A stretch of DNA of 64,000 nucleotides from Bradyrhizobium diazoefficiens. Its GTDB lineage: Bacteria; Pseudomonadota; Alphaproteobacteria; Rhizobiales; Xanthobacteraceae. Below the pieces are notes generated by a model. The model worked only from the letters and a program-made list of their open reading frames with translations, did no database searches and was not told the origin of the DNA. Of the stretch, positions 1 to 8,135 are shown in pieces (position 1 is the first letter of the stretch; each line of letters opens with the position of its first letter). A program made the position numbers and the translations under genes. The stretch is from positions 1 through 64,000 of the forward strand of contig NZ_JAFCKW010000010.1 in the NCBI RefSeq assembly GCF_018129965.1, given 5' to 3'.

Positions 1-66
1 ACAGAAGCAAGTGCCCAGCGATTGGATCAGGCAAAAAGGGATTGACTTACTGAGGCCCGTTACAGA

Positions 67-97
67 AGCCCGGATGGAGCGAAGCGTAATCCGGGCT
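67..97. repeat. Short intergenic palindrome
   Basis: An 8-bp inverted repeat (AGCCCGGA at 67-74, TCCGGGCT at 90-97) flanks a GAGCGAAGCGTAA core. It abuts the stop codon of the phzF-like gene. It resembles the small dispersed palindromes common between Bradyrhizobium genes (family knowledge); only one copy was noticed here. It could act as a weak terminator hairpin. Bases 1-66 before it show no gene. Confidence 0.5.
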
Positions 98-1010
98 ACG
101 AATCCCCCGCCAGCCGGAACGTCCCCTCCATCATCTGCACGCAACTGCCGCCGACATGCGCCGAGACGATCCTGCCGTCCTGCTTGCGCACGCGCGTCTG
201 GAGCAGGCTCGGCCGGCGCATGTCGAAGCCCTGCCCGATGGCGAGCTTCAAATCGCCATCGCGCGTGGGATCGAGATCGGCGAACAAGGCGGCGGCCGCG
301 ACCGTCGCGCTGCCGGTGGCGGGGTCCTCGATCAGGCCGCTGGCGCCAGGGAAGAACATCCGCGCCTGCCGTTCGCAAGGCGCCTCCGCCGCCGGTACGT
401 CGCTCGTGTAGAAATAGACCGAGAACGCGCCATCGCGCGGCAGCATCCGGGCAAACGCCGCAGCGTCAGGCTTCGCCCGGCGAACGGCCTCGCGCGAGCG
501 CACTTCCGCCACCACGAAAGGCGTTCCGACACTGACGATCTGCGGCGCATGGCGATCGCGCACGATGTCGGCCGCGGTCAGGCCGATGCAGGCTGCGACC
601 TCTTCGGCCGAACACTGCGCGAGCCGCGAGAGCGGCTGCGGCGCCGTGAGTTCGGTGCCGACCACCCGTCCCTGCTCCCGAAAGACATCCACCGGCACGA
701 GGCCCGCCTTCTCCTCGAACAACAGCCGCGGCTTCGGCTCTTGCGCGCTCGCCGCCAGCACGAAGGCGGTGCCGACATTGGGATGGCCCGCGAAGGGCAG
801 CTCCCGCACCGGCGTGAAGATCCGCACCTCGGCATCATGGGCGGGGTTTTGCGGCGGCAGCACGAAGGTCGTCTCGGAATAGTTGAACTCGGTTGCGATC
901 GCCTGCATCTGCTGCGTCGACAGCCCGCCGGCATCGAGCACGACGGCGAGCTGGTTGCCGCCGAAAGCGCGGTCGGTAAACACGTCGACGGTGATGTAGC
1001 GGCGCTGCAT
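96..1010 (-). CDS. PhzF family isomerase/epimerase
   Basis: A 304-residue protein of the PhzF superfamily, a diaminopimelate-epimerase-like fold that isomerises small metabolites. Visible motifs are the N-terminal TVDVFTDRAFGGNQLAVV, the ETTFVLPP segment carrying the conserved acidic residue, GHPNVGTAFVL and the C-terminal DPATGSA loop. The ATG at 1010 was preferred over an upstream in-frame codon because GGAAG lies seven bases before it and the family N-terminus starts there. The gene stands alone on the minus strand. The substrate is unknown: most family members are uncharacterised and nothing nearby suggests phenazine synthesis. Confidence 0.88.
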   Translation of the reverse strand: MQRRYITVDVFTDRAFGGNQLAVVLDAGGLSTQQMQAIATEFNYSETTFVLPPQNPAHDAEVRIFTPVRELPFAGHPNVGTAFVLAASAQEPKPRLLFEEKAGLVPVDVFREQGRVVGTELTAPQPLSRLAQCSAEEVAACIGLTAADIVRDRHAPQIVSVGTPFVVAEVRSREAVRRAKPDAAAFARMLPRDGAFSVYFYTSDVPAAEAPCERQARMFFPGASGLIEDPATGSATVAAAALFADLDPTRDGDLKLAIGQGFDMRRPSLLQTRVRKQDGRIVSAHVGGSCVQMMEGTFRLAGDS

Positions 1011-1183
1011 CGTCACTTCCTCATGACAGTCGCGGCCGCTTTCGGCCGCATCGCGCAGCACTCTACAAGCCGGCGATATCGTCCGTCATGTCCCAAAATT
1101 CGGAGCAATCGGAGCAATGGCGAGCGGGAAGCCAGAGGCGACTGAACGATTGAAATATGTTCCCGCGCGCATTTCCAAACGCG

Positions 1184-2491
1184 TCAGCCCAGTTGGTAAA
1201 CCGCCACTTTCTGCTCATAGCCGCGCACCTTGACCTCGCCGAGCGACACGGCATCCTTGCCATCATCGCCCAACGCCTCGCGCACCGACGCGGAGATCAG
1301 GAGCTGCGAGCCGAATTCCTTGTTCAGCGACTCCAGCCGCGACGCGAAGTTCACGGTATCTCCGATCACGGTGTATTCCTTGCGCCGGGGCGAGCCGATG
1401 TTGCCGGCGACGACCTCGCCGAAATGAATCCCGATGCCGATGCGCAGTGGCCAGCTCGTCTCTGCGTTGATACGGTCCATCGCAATTAGCATCTCCCGGC
1501 CCGCGGCGACCGCGCGATGCGCAGCGTCGGAGGCTTCCAGCGGTGCGCCGAACAGGGCGAGAAAGCCGTCGCCCAGAAATTTGTTCACGATGCCGCCTTC
1601 GCGGTCGAGGATGTCGACCAGCACGGCGAAGGCGCCGTCGAGCCGGTCGACGACCTCCTGCGGGGTGCGCGACTGCGCACCGGCGGTAAAACCGCGGAAG
1701 TCGACGAACATCACGGCAACGCGACGCAGATCGCCGGCGGTGGTCGCCTCCGCTGCCATCAACCGCTCCACCACCTGCGGCGAGACGTGCTGGCCGAACA
1801 GATTGGTGACGCGGTCACGCGCGGTGGCCGCTATGATGCTCGCGGCAAATTGTCGCCGCAATCGCGCACCGACCGCACCCGCGAGCACGCCGCAGATCAT
1901 GATGATGGTGCTGCGTACGACGTGGAAGTAGACCAGCGGCTCCCCGGTGTCGCTGGCCGAATTGTAATACAGCGCGACGACCAGGAGTTCGGCGGCCGCG
2001 ACAAATCCTGTGAAGGTCGATAGCCAGAAATCGAGCCGGAGCGTCGAAAGGATCACGAAGATGAAATAGACCATCGGCAGCACGAAGCCGAGCGCGGGCC
2101 CGGCACCCATGCTGTGGATCTGGAGAAGCAGGATGATCGTCGGCAGCGACGTCTCGATCACGGCGCCGATATAGCGCCTGATCACCGGCATGTCTTGATC
2201 GAGCTTGAGGTTCCGCTTGATCTGGCTGTGGACCCAGACCTCGAACAGGATGAAGCCGATCAGGAGAGTATATTCGCGGACCATGCCCTCAGTCCCGCGC
2301 CAGACCCGATTCACGATGACGGGGTCGATCAGGTAGGTTGCGGTGAGGAAGATGACGATGACGCAGCCCGTCATGATCAGCGCCTTGACCCGCAACAGCT
2401 CGGTGCGCAGCACTTCACGCGTCAGCTCGCGCTCGAAATCCTCCGATAGCGCGGCATGCTGCCTTACCTTCCTGCCCGCAAATCCGACCAT
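1184..2491 (-). CDS. Membrane class III adenylate/guanylate cyclase
   Basis: A 435-residue protein with about six hydrophobic segments in its first 200 residues and a C-terminal class III cyclase domain. The domain shows VAVMFVDFRGFT, the NKFLGDGFLALFG metal-binding loop and the EYTVIGDTVNFASRLE motif, so it should make cAMP (or cGMP) from the nucleotide triphosphate in the cytoplasm. The ATG at 2491 has AAGGGGGCGGA before it; a TTG at 2527 overlapping the upstream permease stop (TTGA) is an alternative. It is the last gene of the efflux operon, so it may be cotranscribed and translationally coupled with the permease. The signal sensed by the membrane part is unknown. Confidence 0.85.
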   Translation of the reverse strand: MVGFAGRKVRQHAALSEDFERELTREVLRTELLRVKALIMTGCVIVIFLTATYLIDPVIVNRVWRGTEGMVREYTLLIGFILFEVWVHSQIKRNLKLDQDMPVIRRYIGAVIETSLPTIILLLQIHSMGAGPALGFVLPMVYFIFVILSTLRLDFWLSTFTGFVAAAELLVVALYYNSASDTGEPLVYFHVVRSTIIMICGVLAGAVGARLRRQFAASIIAATARDRVTNLFGQHVSPQVVERLMAAEATTAGDLRRVAVMFVDFRGFTAGAQSRTPQEVVDRLDGAFAVLVDILDREGGIVNKFLGDGFLALFGAPLEASDAAHRAVAAGREMLIAMDRINAETSWPLRIGIGIHFGEVVAGNIGSPRRKEYTVIGDTVNFASRLESLNKEFGSQLLISASVREALGDDGKDAVSLGEVKVRGYEQKVAVYQLG

Positions 2492-2523
2492 TCCGCCCCC
2501 TTCGATTCCGGGAGCATCTTGCC

Positions 2524-3687
2524 TCAATCCAGCGTGCGGCGGAAGCGCGTCACGGCGACCGTCATGGCCACCAGCATCAGGGCCGCCAGCGCCAGCGTAT
2601 CAAAGTGCAGATTCTGCATGCTCGCGCCCTTCAGCATGATGGCGCGGACGATGCGCAGATAATGCGTCAGCGGCAGGGCTTCACCAACATATTGCGCCCA
2701 GCCGGGCATGCCGGCGAACGGAAACATGAAGCCGGACAGGAGAATGCTGGGCAGGAAGAACATCATCGACATCTGCATCGCCTGGAGCTGGTTCTGCACC
2801 AGCGTCGAGATGGTATAGCCGATCGACAGGTTGGTGGTGATGAACAGGGTCGAGAGCAGCGCCAGCAGGAACAGGTTTCCGAGCACGGGCACGCCGAACA
2901 GCAGCACGCCGATGCCGATGATCAGGAAGGCCTGCAGGAAGCCGACCAGCACGTAAGGGACGATCTTGCCGAACATCACCTCGACCGGCTTGATCGGCAT
3001 CGACAACAGGCTCTCCATGGTGCCGCGCTCGACCTCGCGCGTGACCGAGAGCGCCGTGAAGATCAGCATAGTCATGGTCAGGATGGTGCCGACGAGGCCA
3101 GGCACGATGTTGAGGCTGGAGACCGCGGCCGGATTGTATCGCGCATGCGCGCGGATCTCGAACGGCATCTCCGGGGGATCGCCGATGTAGAGATCGTGCT
3201 GGAGCGCGGTCTGCACGACCATGCCGAGCGAGCCGATCGCGGCGCTCGCCGCTACGGGGTCGGTCGCATCGGCCGCGACCAGCAGCGCCGGCTTGTCGCC
3301 GCGCCGCACGGCTCGCTCGAAGCCGCGCGGAATCTCGACGCCGAACAGGACCTTGCCCGATTTCAGGAGGTTGTCGAACTCCTCGACATCGTGCACTTCG
3401 TAGAGGAAGCGGAAATAGGCCGTGTTCTCCAGCGCCTTCAGCACCGAGCGGGCGAGGTCGCTGTCCTCCTGCAGCAACACCGCGCTCGGCAAATTGTGCG
3501 GCGTGGTGTTGATGGCATAGCCGAACAGCAGGAGCTGCATCACCGGCAACATCACGATCATCGCGAACGACACGCGGTCGCGCTTGAGCTGGATGAACTC
3601 CTTGATCAGCATCGCATAGGAGCGCCGCAGAAAGCCGAAGCGCTCGCGGATTTCAGGCACCGGAGCCGGTTGATCGACGGTGCTCAT
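2524..3687 (-). CDS. ABC-2 type drug-efflux permease
   Basis: A 387-residue membrane subunit of the YhhJ/YbhR type. One transmembrane helix near residue 40 is followed by a large extracytoplasmic domain (about 60-190) and a block of five helices to the C-terminus. The signature TREVERGTMESLLSMPI of ABC-2 permeases is present. Its ATG overlaps the TGA of the ATPase gene (ATGA), so the two subunits are translationally coupled. Only one permease gene is present, so the exporter would be a homodimer, or the second half lies elsewhere. It should form a drug or lipophile exporter with the ATPase and the HlyD-type protein. Confidence 0.9.
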   Translation of the reverse strand: MSTVDQPAPVPEIRERFGFLRRSYAMLIKEFIQLKRDRVSFAMIVMLPVMQLLLFGYAINTTPHNLPSAVLLQEDSDLARSVLKALENTAYFRFLYEVHDVEEFDNLLKSGKVLFGVEIPRGFERAVRRGDKPALLVAADATDPVAASAAIGSLGMVVQTALQHDLYIGDPPEMPFEIRAHARYNPAAVSSLNIVPGLVGTILTMTMLIFTALSVTREVERGTMESLLSMPIKPVEVMFGKIVPYVLVGFLQAFLIIGIGVLLFGVPVLGNLFLLALLSTLFITTNLSIGYTISTLVQNQLQAMQMSMMFFLPSILLSGFMFPFAGMPGWAQYVGEALPLTHYLRIVRAIMLKGASMQNLHFDTLALAALMLVAMTVAVTRFRRTLD

Positions 3688-4616
3688 CGGAAATTATCCG
3701 TGGAGCGGCCCATCAGCTCGATGAACACGTCTTCGAGGGAAGGCGACGATTTCTGCCAGTGCAGGCTGCTGCGCTCGCGCCACGGCGCGATGCTGGATTC
3801 GAGCGCGGCGACGTCCCGACCGGAGACATGCAGCGAGGTGCCGAACGGCGCCACCATGTCCACGCCGGGCTTGCCCGTGAGCGCGACCGCGAGCTCATTC
3901 AGGTCCTCGCCCGTCACGGTGTAGGTCGAGAGCGCCGACTTCGCGATCACATCCTCCACCGTGCCGTGCGCCAGCAGATGGCCGTAGGCGATGTAGGCGA
4001 TCTCGTGACAGCGCTCGGCCTCGTCCATGTAATGGGTCGACACCAGCACCGTGAGGCCGCCTGCCGCGAGCGCGTGGATCTCGTTCCAGAAATCGCGCCG
4101 CGCCTTGGGGTCGACGCCGGCGGTAGGCTCATCGAGCAGCAGCAATTTCGGGCTGGGCAGCGTGCAGGCCCCCAGCGCCAGCCGCTGCTTCCAGCCGCCC
4201 GATAGCTCCCCCGCAAGCTGATCTTCACGGCCCGACAGGCCGAGCCGCTTGATCATCTCGCGCGCGGCGCCCCGCGCGTCGCGCAGGCCGTAGAGCCGCG
4301 CGACGAATTCGAGATTCTCGCGCACCGAGAGGTCCTGGTAGAGGCTGAAGCGCTGGGTCATGTAGCCGACCTGGCGCTTGATCTTGTCCGCATCCTTCCG
4401 GATATCGTAGCCGAGGCAGGTGCCCTCGCCGCTGTCGGGCGTCAGCAGCCCGCAGAGGATGCGGATGGTGGTGGTCTTGCCCGAGCCGTTCGGCCCGAGA
4501 AAGCCGTAGATCGAACCGCGTTTCACCTGCATCGACAGATCGTGCACGACTTCGCGGCCGCCGAAAGATTTCGTCAGGCCCCTGACGTCGATCGCGATGG
4601 CGCTATCGCCGCTCAT
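3684..4616 (-). CDS. ABC transporter ATP-binding protein (drug efflux)
   Basis: A 310-residue ABC ATPase that powers the adjacent ABC-2 permease. The Walker A GPNGSGKTT, the LSGGWKQRLALG signature, the Walker B LLLLDEPTAG and the switch histidine in VSTHYMDEAERC are all visible, so it should be catalytically competent. The C-terminal extension of about 80 residues is typical of DrrA/YbhF-like ATPases. The start overlaps the stop of the HlyD-type gene by ATGA, and the stop overlaps the permease start in the same way, showing a compact operon driven from upstream of tetR. Confidence 0.93.
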   Translation of the reverse strand: MSGDSAIAIDVRGLTKSFGGREVVHDLSMQVKRGSIYGFLGPNGSGKTTTIRILCGLLTPDSGEGTCLGYDIRKDADKIKRQVGYMTQRFSLYQDLSVRENLEFVARLYGLRDARGAAREMIKRLGLSGREDQLAGELSGGWKQRLALGACTLPSPKLLLLDEPTAGVDPKARRDFWNEIHALAAGGLTVLVSTHYMDEAERCHEIAYIAYGHLLAHGTVEDVIAKSALSTYTVTGEDLNELAVALTGKPGVDMVAPFGTSLHVSGRDVAALESSIAPWRERSSLHWQKSSPSLEDVFIELMGRSTDNFR

Positions 4617-5401
4617 CGCTTGTCCGCCATGGGCGTTTTCGGATCGAGATGGACGTCGATCGGCTGCCCCACGCGCAAGGCGTCGGGGCGCGACGGGCGC
4701 GCCTGGATCAGATAGACCAGCTTGTTGCGCTCATCGAGGCTGTAGATCACCGGCGGGGTGTATTCGGCCGAGGTCGCGATGAAATAGATTTTCGCGGTGA
4801 GATCGGCCGCGCAATTGTCGCAGGCAACCCGCACCGTGTCGCCGATCGCGAGCTTGGGCAGCTCGGTCTCCGGCACGAAGAAGCGCAGCTTCATGTTGCC
4901 GGGTGGCATGATCGAGAGCACCGGGCGCTGCGCCGCCACCATCTCGCCCTCGCGGAAATAGATCTGCTGGACGGTGCCGGCGACGGGCGCAAAGCCCTTG
5001 CGCCGCGCCAGCCGCGTCTCCGACGTCGCCACCCGCGCTTCCGCCACGCGCAAGGCCGAGACAGCCGAGTCGAGATTGGCCTGTGTGCCCGAGCCGGTCT
5101 TGCTCAGCGACGCCGCACGGTCGTAGGTCTGCTGCGCGTTCGCCAGTGTCGCCTTGTTCTGGTTGAGGTCGGCAAGCTGGAGATCATCGTCGATGGAATA
5201 GAGAGCGTCGCCGACCTTCACGTCGTCGCCCTCGCGCACGCCGAGTTTCGTCACCCGGCCGGCTTCGTCCGGGCTGACGAAGATCATGTCGGCCTCGACC
5301 CAGCCCTGGAAGCCGGGATCGCGCTTCTCGTTGCAACCGGCAAGGCCGGTCGCGAGCACGGCAGCCAATGCGAATGAGAACAATGCATATGACGACCTCA
5401 T
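4613..5401 (-). CDS. HlyD-family periplasmic adaptor lipoprotein
   Basis: A 262-residue membrane-fusion subunit. The N-terminus is a lipoprotein signal with the lipobox LAGC at about residue 24, so the mature protein should be lipid-anchored and reach into the periplasm. It has a split biotinyl-lipoyl-like domain (SPDEAGRVTKLGVREGD and APVAGTVQQIYFREG) around a short coiled coil, then a beta-barrel domain. The coiled coil is shorter than in AcrA-type proteins, as in YbhG/YhiI-like adaptors. The true start is the ATG at 5401; a longer open frame upstream overlaps tetR and is not coding. Confidence 0.9.
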   Translation of the reverse strand: MRSSYALFSFALAAVLATGLAGCNEKRDPGFQGWVEADMIFVSPDEAGRVTKLGVREGDDVKVGDALYSIDDDLQLADLNQNKATLANAQQTYDRAASLSKTGSGTQANLDSAVSALRVAEARVATSETRLARRKGFAPVAGTVQQIYFREGEMVAAQRPVLSIMPPGNMKLRFFVPETELPKLAIGDTVRVACDNCAADLTAKIYFIATSAEYTPPVIYSLDERNKLVYLIQARPSRPDALRVGQPIDVHLDPKTPMADKR

Positions 5402-6084
5402 GTCGTCCTCCGTTCGCCAAAAATCAGATCGAGATGGACGCGCAGCATGTCCTGCGCATCCAGCGGCGCGTGCCGCGAAAAGAGGCTCTGCCACATCACC
5501 GCGATCATCGCGGGCGCGACCAGGATCTGCGGATAGCGCGCGAGGTCCTTCTGGCGGATCTCGCCGCGGGCGATGCCAAGCTCGATCAGCCCGCGCATGG
5601 CGGCGATGCCGCGCGAGACCACTTCGCGGTAGTAGAAATCGGCGACCGACGGAAATCGCGGTCCCTCCGCCACGATCAGGCGCACGAGATCGCCGCGCCT
5701 TGTGCCGACCACCTCCTTCAGGAAGTTGTTGGCAAACGCCTCGACGAGATCGCGCACCGAGCCGGCCGGTGGCGGCAGCGCGGCCAGCCTTGCCACGACC
5801 GGCACGATCACGGTGCGTACCAGTTCCTCGAACATCGATTCCTTGTCCTTGAAGTGCAGGTAGATCGTGCCTTTGGCGACACCTGCGCGCTTCGCAATGT
5901 CGTCGAGCCGCGTCGCGGCAAAGCCGCGCGCGATGAACTCCTCCAGCGCCGCGTCCACGATCGCCGCACGCCGCTCCGCTGCCCGCGTGGCACGGTTCGA
6001 CGCGGGAGCCGCGCCGGCACTGGCCCCGCGATCCATGTCGCTGGCTGCGGCGGGCACGGCGGGCTTGATCGGCTTCTTCGTCAT
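5398..6084 (-). CDS. TetR-family transcriptional regulator of the efflux operon
   Basis: A 228-residue TetR-type repressor. A disordered Ala-rich N-terminus (about 40 residues) precedes the helix-turn-helix TRLDDIAKRAGVAKGTIYLHF. The C-terminal half is the ligand-binding and dimerisation domain. It is first in the operon and its stop overlaps the start of the HlyD-type gene (ATGA). A perfect 18-bp palindrome lies 10 bases upstream of its ATG, so autorepression together with repression of the pump is the simple model. The inducer is unknown. Confidence 0.9.
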   Translation of the reverse strand: MTKKPIKPAVPAAASDMDRGASAGAAPASNRATRAAERRAAIVDAALEEFIARGFAATRLDDIAKRAGVAKGTIYLHFKDKESMFEELVRTVIVPVVARLAALPPPAGSVRDLVEAFANNFLKEVVGTRRGDLVRLIVAEGPRFPSVADFYYREVVSRGIAAMRGLIELGIARGEIRQKDLARYPQILVAPAMIAVMWQSLFSRHAPLDAQDMLRVHLDLIFGERRTT

Positions 6085-6094
6085 TGCTCATAAA

Positions 6095-6112
6095 TGACTG
6101 ACTAGTCAGTCA
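6095..6112. promoter_or_regulatory. Candidate TetR operator
   Basis: The sequence TGACTGACTAGTCAGTCA is a perfect 18-bp palindrome, 10 bases upstream of the tetR start codon. TetR-family operators are usually dyads of about 15-20 bp overlapping their own promoter, and TGACTG-N-CAGTCA-like halves are frequent in AcrR/RutR-like members. It is therefore assigned as the operator by position and symmetry; binding is inferred. Confidence 0.7.
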
Positions 6113-6279
6113 CAGTCAAGTGAGTTTCCTGAGCTTGGGACGAGAGACTGCGACCAATGCTCGGGAGGTCCTGCTGGCTAGCAGCCCGCGAGGTTCGCCA
6201 GTCCCATCGCGAAGGCGGGCGGGAACCCCGGACCGGGCTTTCACCTCCCGGTCGGTGTCGCTCGCGGCACAACCTCATG

Positions 6280-6307
6280 CAGGGCCTCTTTCGAAAAAGA
6301 GGCTCTG
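6280..6307 (-). terminator. Possible terminator hairpin after the alcohol dehydrogenase gene
   Basis: A 12-bp stem (one G-T pair) with a CGAA loop lies 33 bases beyond the stop of the alcohol dehydrogenase gene. There is no clear T-run after it on the minus strand, so intrinsic termination is uncertain. The rest of 6113-6340 holds no gene that I can support. Confidence 0.35.
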
Positions 6308-6340
6308 CCCGGGGCAGCAGTACACATCACGCGGCGCTAG

Positions 6341-7366
6341 CTAGCCGAAATCGAGCACCATGCGGCCGTCGATCTTGCCGGCCTTCATCCGCTCGAAGAC
6401 GTCGTTGATTTGCGCCAGCGGCACCTTCGTCACCTCGGCCTTGACCTTGCCGTCGGCCGCGAAGGCGATGGCCTCATCCAGGTCGCGCCGCGTTCCGACG
6501 ATGGAGCCCCGCACGGTGATGCGCTTGAGCACGACGTCGAAGATCGGCGTCGGGAATTCGCCCGGCGGCAGGCCGACGAGGCTGACGGTGCCCTTCCGGC
6601 GCACCATCTTCAGCGCCTGCGCGAAGGCGGCGGTCGAGACCGCCGTCACCAGCACGCCATGCGCCCCGCCTCCGGTCGCCGCCAGCACCTTGTCGACGGC
6701 AGCGGCCTCGAGCGCATTGACCGCGAGATCGGCGCCGGTCTCGCGCGCGAGCTTGAGCTTGTCCTCGGCGATGTCGACGGCGACGACCTTGAGCCCCATC
6801 GCCCTGGCATATTGAATCGCGACATGACCGAGCCCGCCGACGCCTGAGATCACGACCCACTCGCCCGGCCGCGCGTCCGTTTCCTTCAGTCCCTTGTAGG
6901 TGGTGACCCCGGCGCACAGGATCGGCGCGATGGCGGCGAAATCGACGGTCGCCGGCAGCTTTGCCGCGAAGGCGGCGGACGCGATGACATATTCGGCGAA
7001 CCCGCCGTTCACGCTGTAACCGGTGTTGTGCTGGTGCTCGCACAGCGTCTCCCAGCCGGTCTCGCAATATTCGCAGGCCATGCACGCATCGTGCAGCCAG
7101 GCGACGCCGACGGCATCGCCGACCTTCAGATTTGTCACGCCGGGCCCGAGCGCGGCGACGATGCCGGCCGCTTCATGGCCGGGGATGAAGGGCGGCACCG
7201 GCTTCACCGGCCAGTCGCCGGAGGCGGCGTGCAGATCAGTGTGGCAGACGCCGCAGGCCCTCACCTTGACCAGAACCTCGCCGGGACCAGGCTGCGGCAA
7301 CGGCACGTCCTCGATCACCAGCGGCTTGCCGAATTGTTTGACGATTGCGGCTTTCATGGTCGGCAT
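6341..7366 (-). CDS. adhP: Zinc-dependent alcohol dehydrogenase (AdhP type)
   Basis: A 341-residue medium-chain dehydrogenase that interconverts primary alcohols and aldehydes with NAD(H). Catalytic zinc ligands are seen in ACGVCHTD and GHEAAGIV, the four structural-zinc cysteines in CMACEYCETGWETLCEH, and the NAD-binding Rossmann motif in GVGGLGHVAIQYA. The length matches AdhP/AdhA enzymes. The ATG at 7366 follows a GGAG; longer in-frame sequence upstream is promoter. A FixK/FNR box at 7422-7435 suggests induction at low oxygen, which suits a fermentative or microaerobic redox role. Confidence 0.92.
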   Translation of the reverse strand: MPTMKAAIVKQFGKPLVIEDVPLPQPGPGEVLVKVRACGVCHTDLHAASGDWPVKPVPPFIPGHEAAGIVAALGPGVTNLKVGDAVGVAWLHDACMACEYCETGWETLCEHQHNTGYSVNGGFAEYVIASAAFAAKLPATVDFAAIAPILCAGVTTYKGLKETDARPGEWVVISGVGGLGHVAIQYARAMGLKVVAVDIAEDKLKLARETGADLAVNALEAAAVDKVLAATGGGAHGVLVTAVSTAAFAQALKMVRRKGTVSLVGLPPGEFPTPIFDVVLKRITVRGSIVGTRRDLDEAIAFAADGKVKAEVTKVPLAQINDVFERMKAGKIDGRMVLDFG

Positions 7367-7387
7367 GTGTCGGCTCCATTGCAATAT

Positions 7388-7435
7388 GCGGAGCAGACTA
7401 GCGATGCGACGCTGCGCGCCCTTGATTGGAATCAA
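7388..7435 (-). promoter_or_regulatory. FixK/FNR-type promoter of adhP
   Basis: TTGATTGGAATCAA at 7422-7435 matches the FNR/FixK2 consensus TTGAT-N4-ATCAA exactly. Its centre lies about 41 bases upstream of a plausible start site near 7388, with a -10-like TAGTCT at 7400-7395 on the minus strand. That is the class II activator geometry of FixK2-dependent promoters, and gives a 5' leader of about 20 bases containing the GGAG. The site is seen directly; the regulator is inferred. Confidence 0.75.
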
Positions 7436-7545
7436 GCCGCACAAAGTTTGCGCAACGCGCGCGCCACCATGACAACGCGATGACAGCGATGCGAGGTACA
7501 GGCCAAGTCAACGGCGACGACAGCAGCGAACAACCGACACGACAA

Positions 7546-7935
7546 TCAGCCCTTTGCGTCGCAGGCCCAGGCGCGGATCACGCACTCCCTGCCGCCATAT
7601 TTGTAGCATTCGCGCGTGGCGGCATTGAGCGTGGCCGAGATCTTCGGCTTGACGGCGTAGCCATAGGCGCCGCAAGGATTCGACAGATCGACGGACATCG
7701 CAGCGCAGGCGCGCTTCATCGTCACGGTCGTGCAGTCGCCCTTGCACTGCTTCTGCGCGGCGGCGCGGGCCTCATGCTCGGCACCGTAGTCAAACGCCTG
7801 GCCATAGGCGCCGCACTTGCCGACCGCAAACGCGCCAGCGGCGTGGGCATCCGTGATGTAGCGAGCCCCCGCGACACAAACCGACAGCGCAAAGAAAAAC
7901 ATCGCGCAACGGCGCGCGACGACGTTCGAAGCCAT
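7546..7935 (-). CDS. Secreted DUF4189-like cysteine-rich protein
   Basis: A 129-residue protein with a Sec signal peptide (hydrophobic MFFFALSVCVAGA, likely cleavage after AHA near residue 35). The mature part has repeated CGAYG motifs and about eight cysteines, as in DUF4189 proteins whose repeats resemble those of small secreted enzymes. Function is unknown; location should be periplasmic with disulfides. The ATG at 7935 follows AAGG; a longer frame runs upstream into a repeat element and is not thought to be coding. Confidence 0.7.
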   Translation of the reverse strand: MASNVVARRCAMFFFALSVCVAGARYITDAHAAGAFAVGKCGAYGQAFDYGAEHEARAAAQKQCKGDCTTVTMKRACAAMSVDLSNPCGAYGYAVKPKISATLNAATRECYKYGGRECVIRAWACDAKG

Positions 7936-8033
7936 GGAAAAACCCTTCCCCCCAAGGCAGGTGAAGCGGACTCTAAGCCGCGGTCGTTTCCAGATGGTGA
8001 ACGGGAGGTGAAATCGGCGGGCTGGAAGGTGCC

Positions 8034-8128
8034 GTGGGGTGGGCAAAGCGAAGCGTGCCCACCAATCGCAGATCACTGCAGAGAGATGTTGGGCACGGCG
8101 CTGCGCGCCTTTGCCCACCTTACGGCAC
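8034..8128. repeat. Intergenic palindromic repeat, family B, copy 1
   Basis: A repeat of about 95 bp between the DUF4189 gene and the MoeA/MobA fusion gene. It opens with GTGGGCAAAGCGAAGCGTGCC and closes with a near-complementary GGCACGG...TTTGCCCACC. A second copy lies at 38625-38721. Both copies carry internal dyads, so transcripts would fold into long hairpins. Confidence 0.7.
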
Positions 8129-8135
8129 GACAAGA

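Noticed and set aside
11..535. Arg/Pro-rich open frame on the plus strand opposite the phzF-like gene
   Set aside because: Its composition (runs of Arg, Pro, Ala) is the usual shadow of a high-GC gene on the other strand, and it has no ribosome-binding site.
5402..6091. N-terminal extension of the HlyD-type gene through the tetR region
   Set aside because: Low-complexity Arg/Gly sequence in another frame of tetR; the lipoprotein signal shows the true start at 5401.
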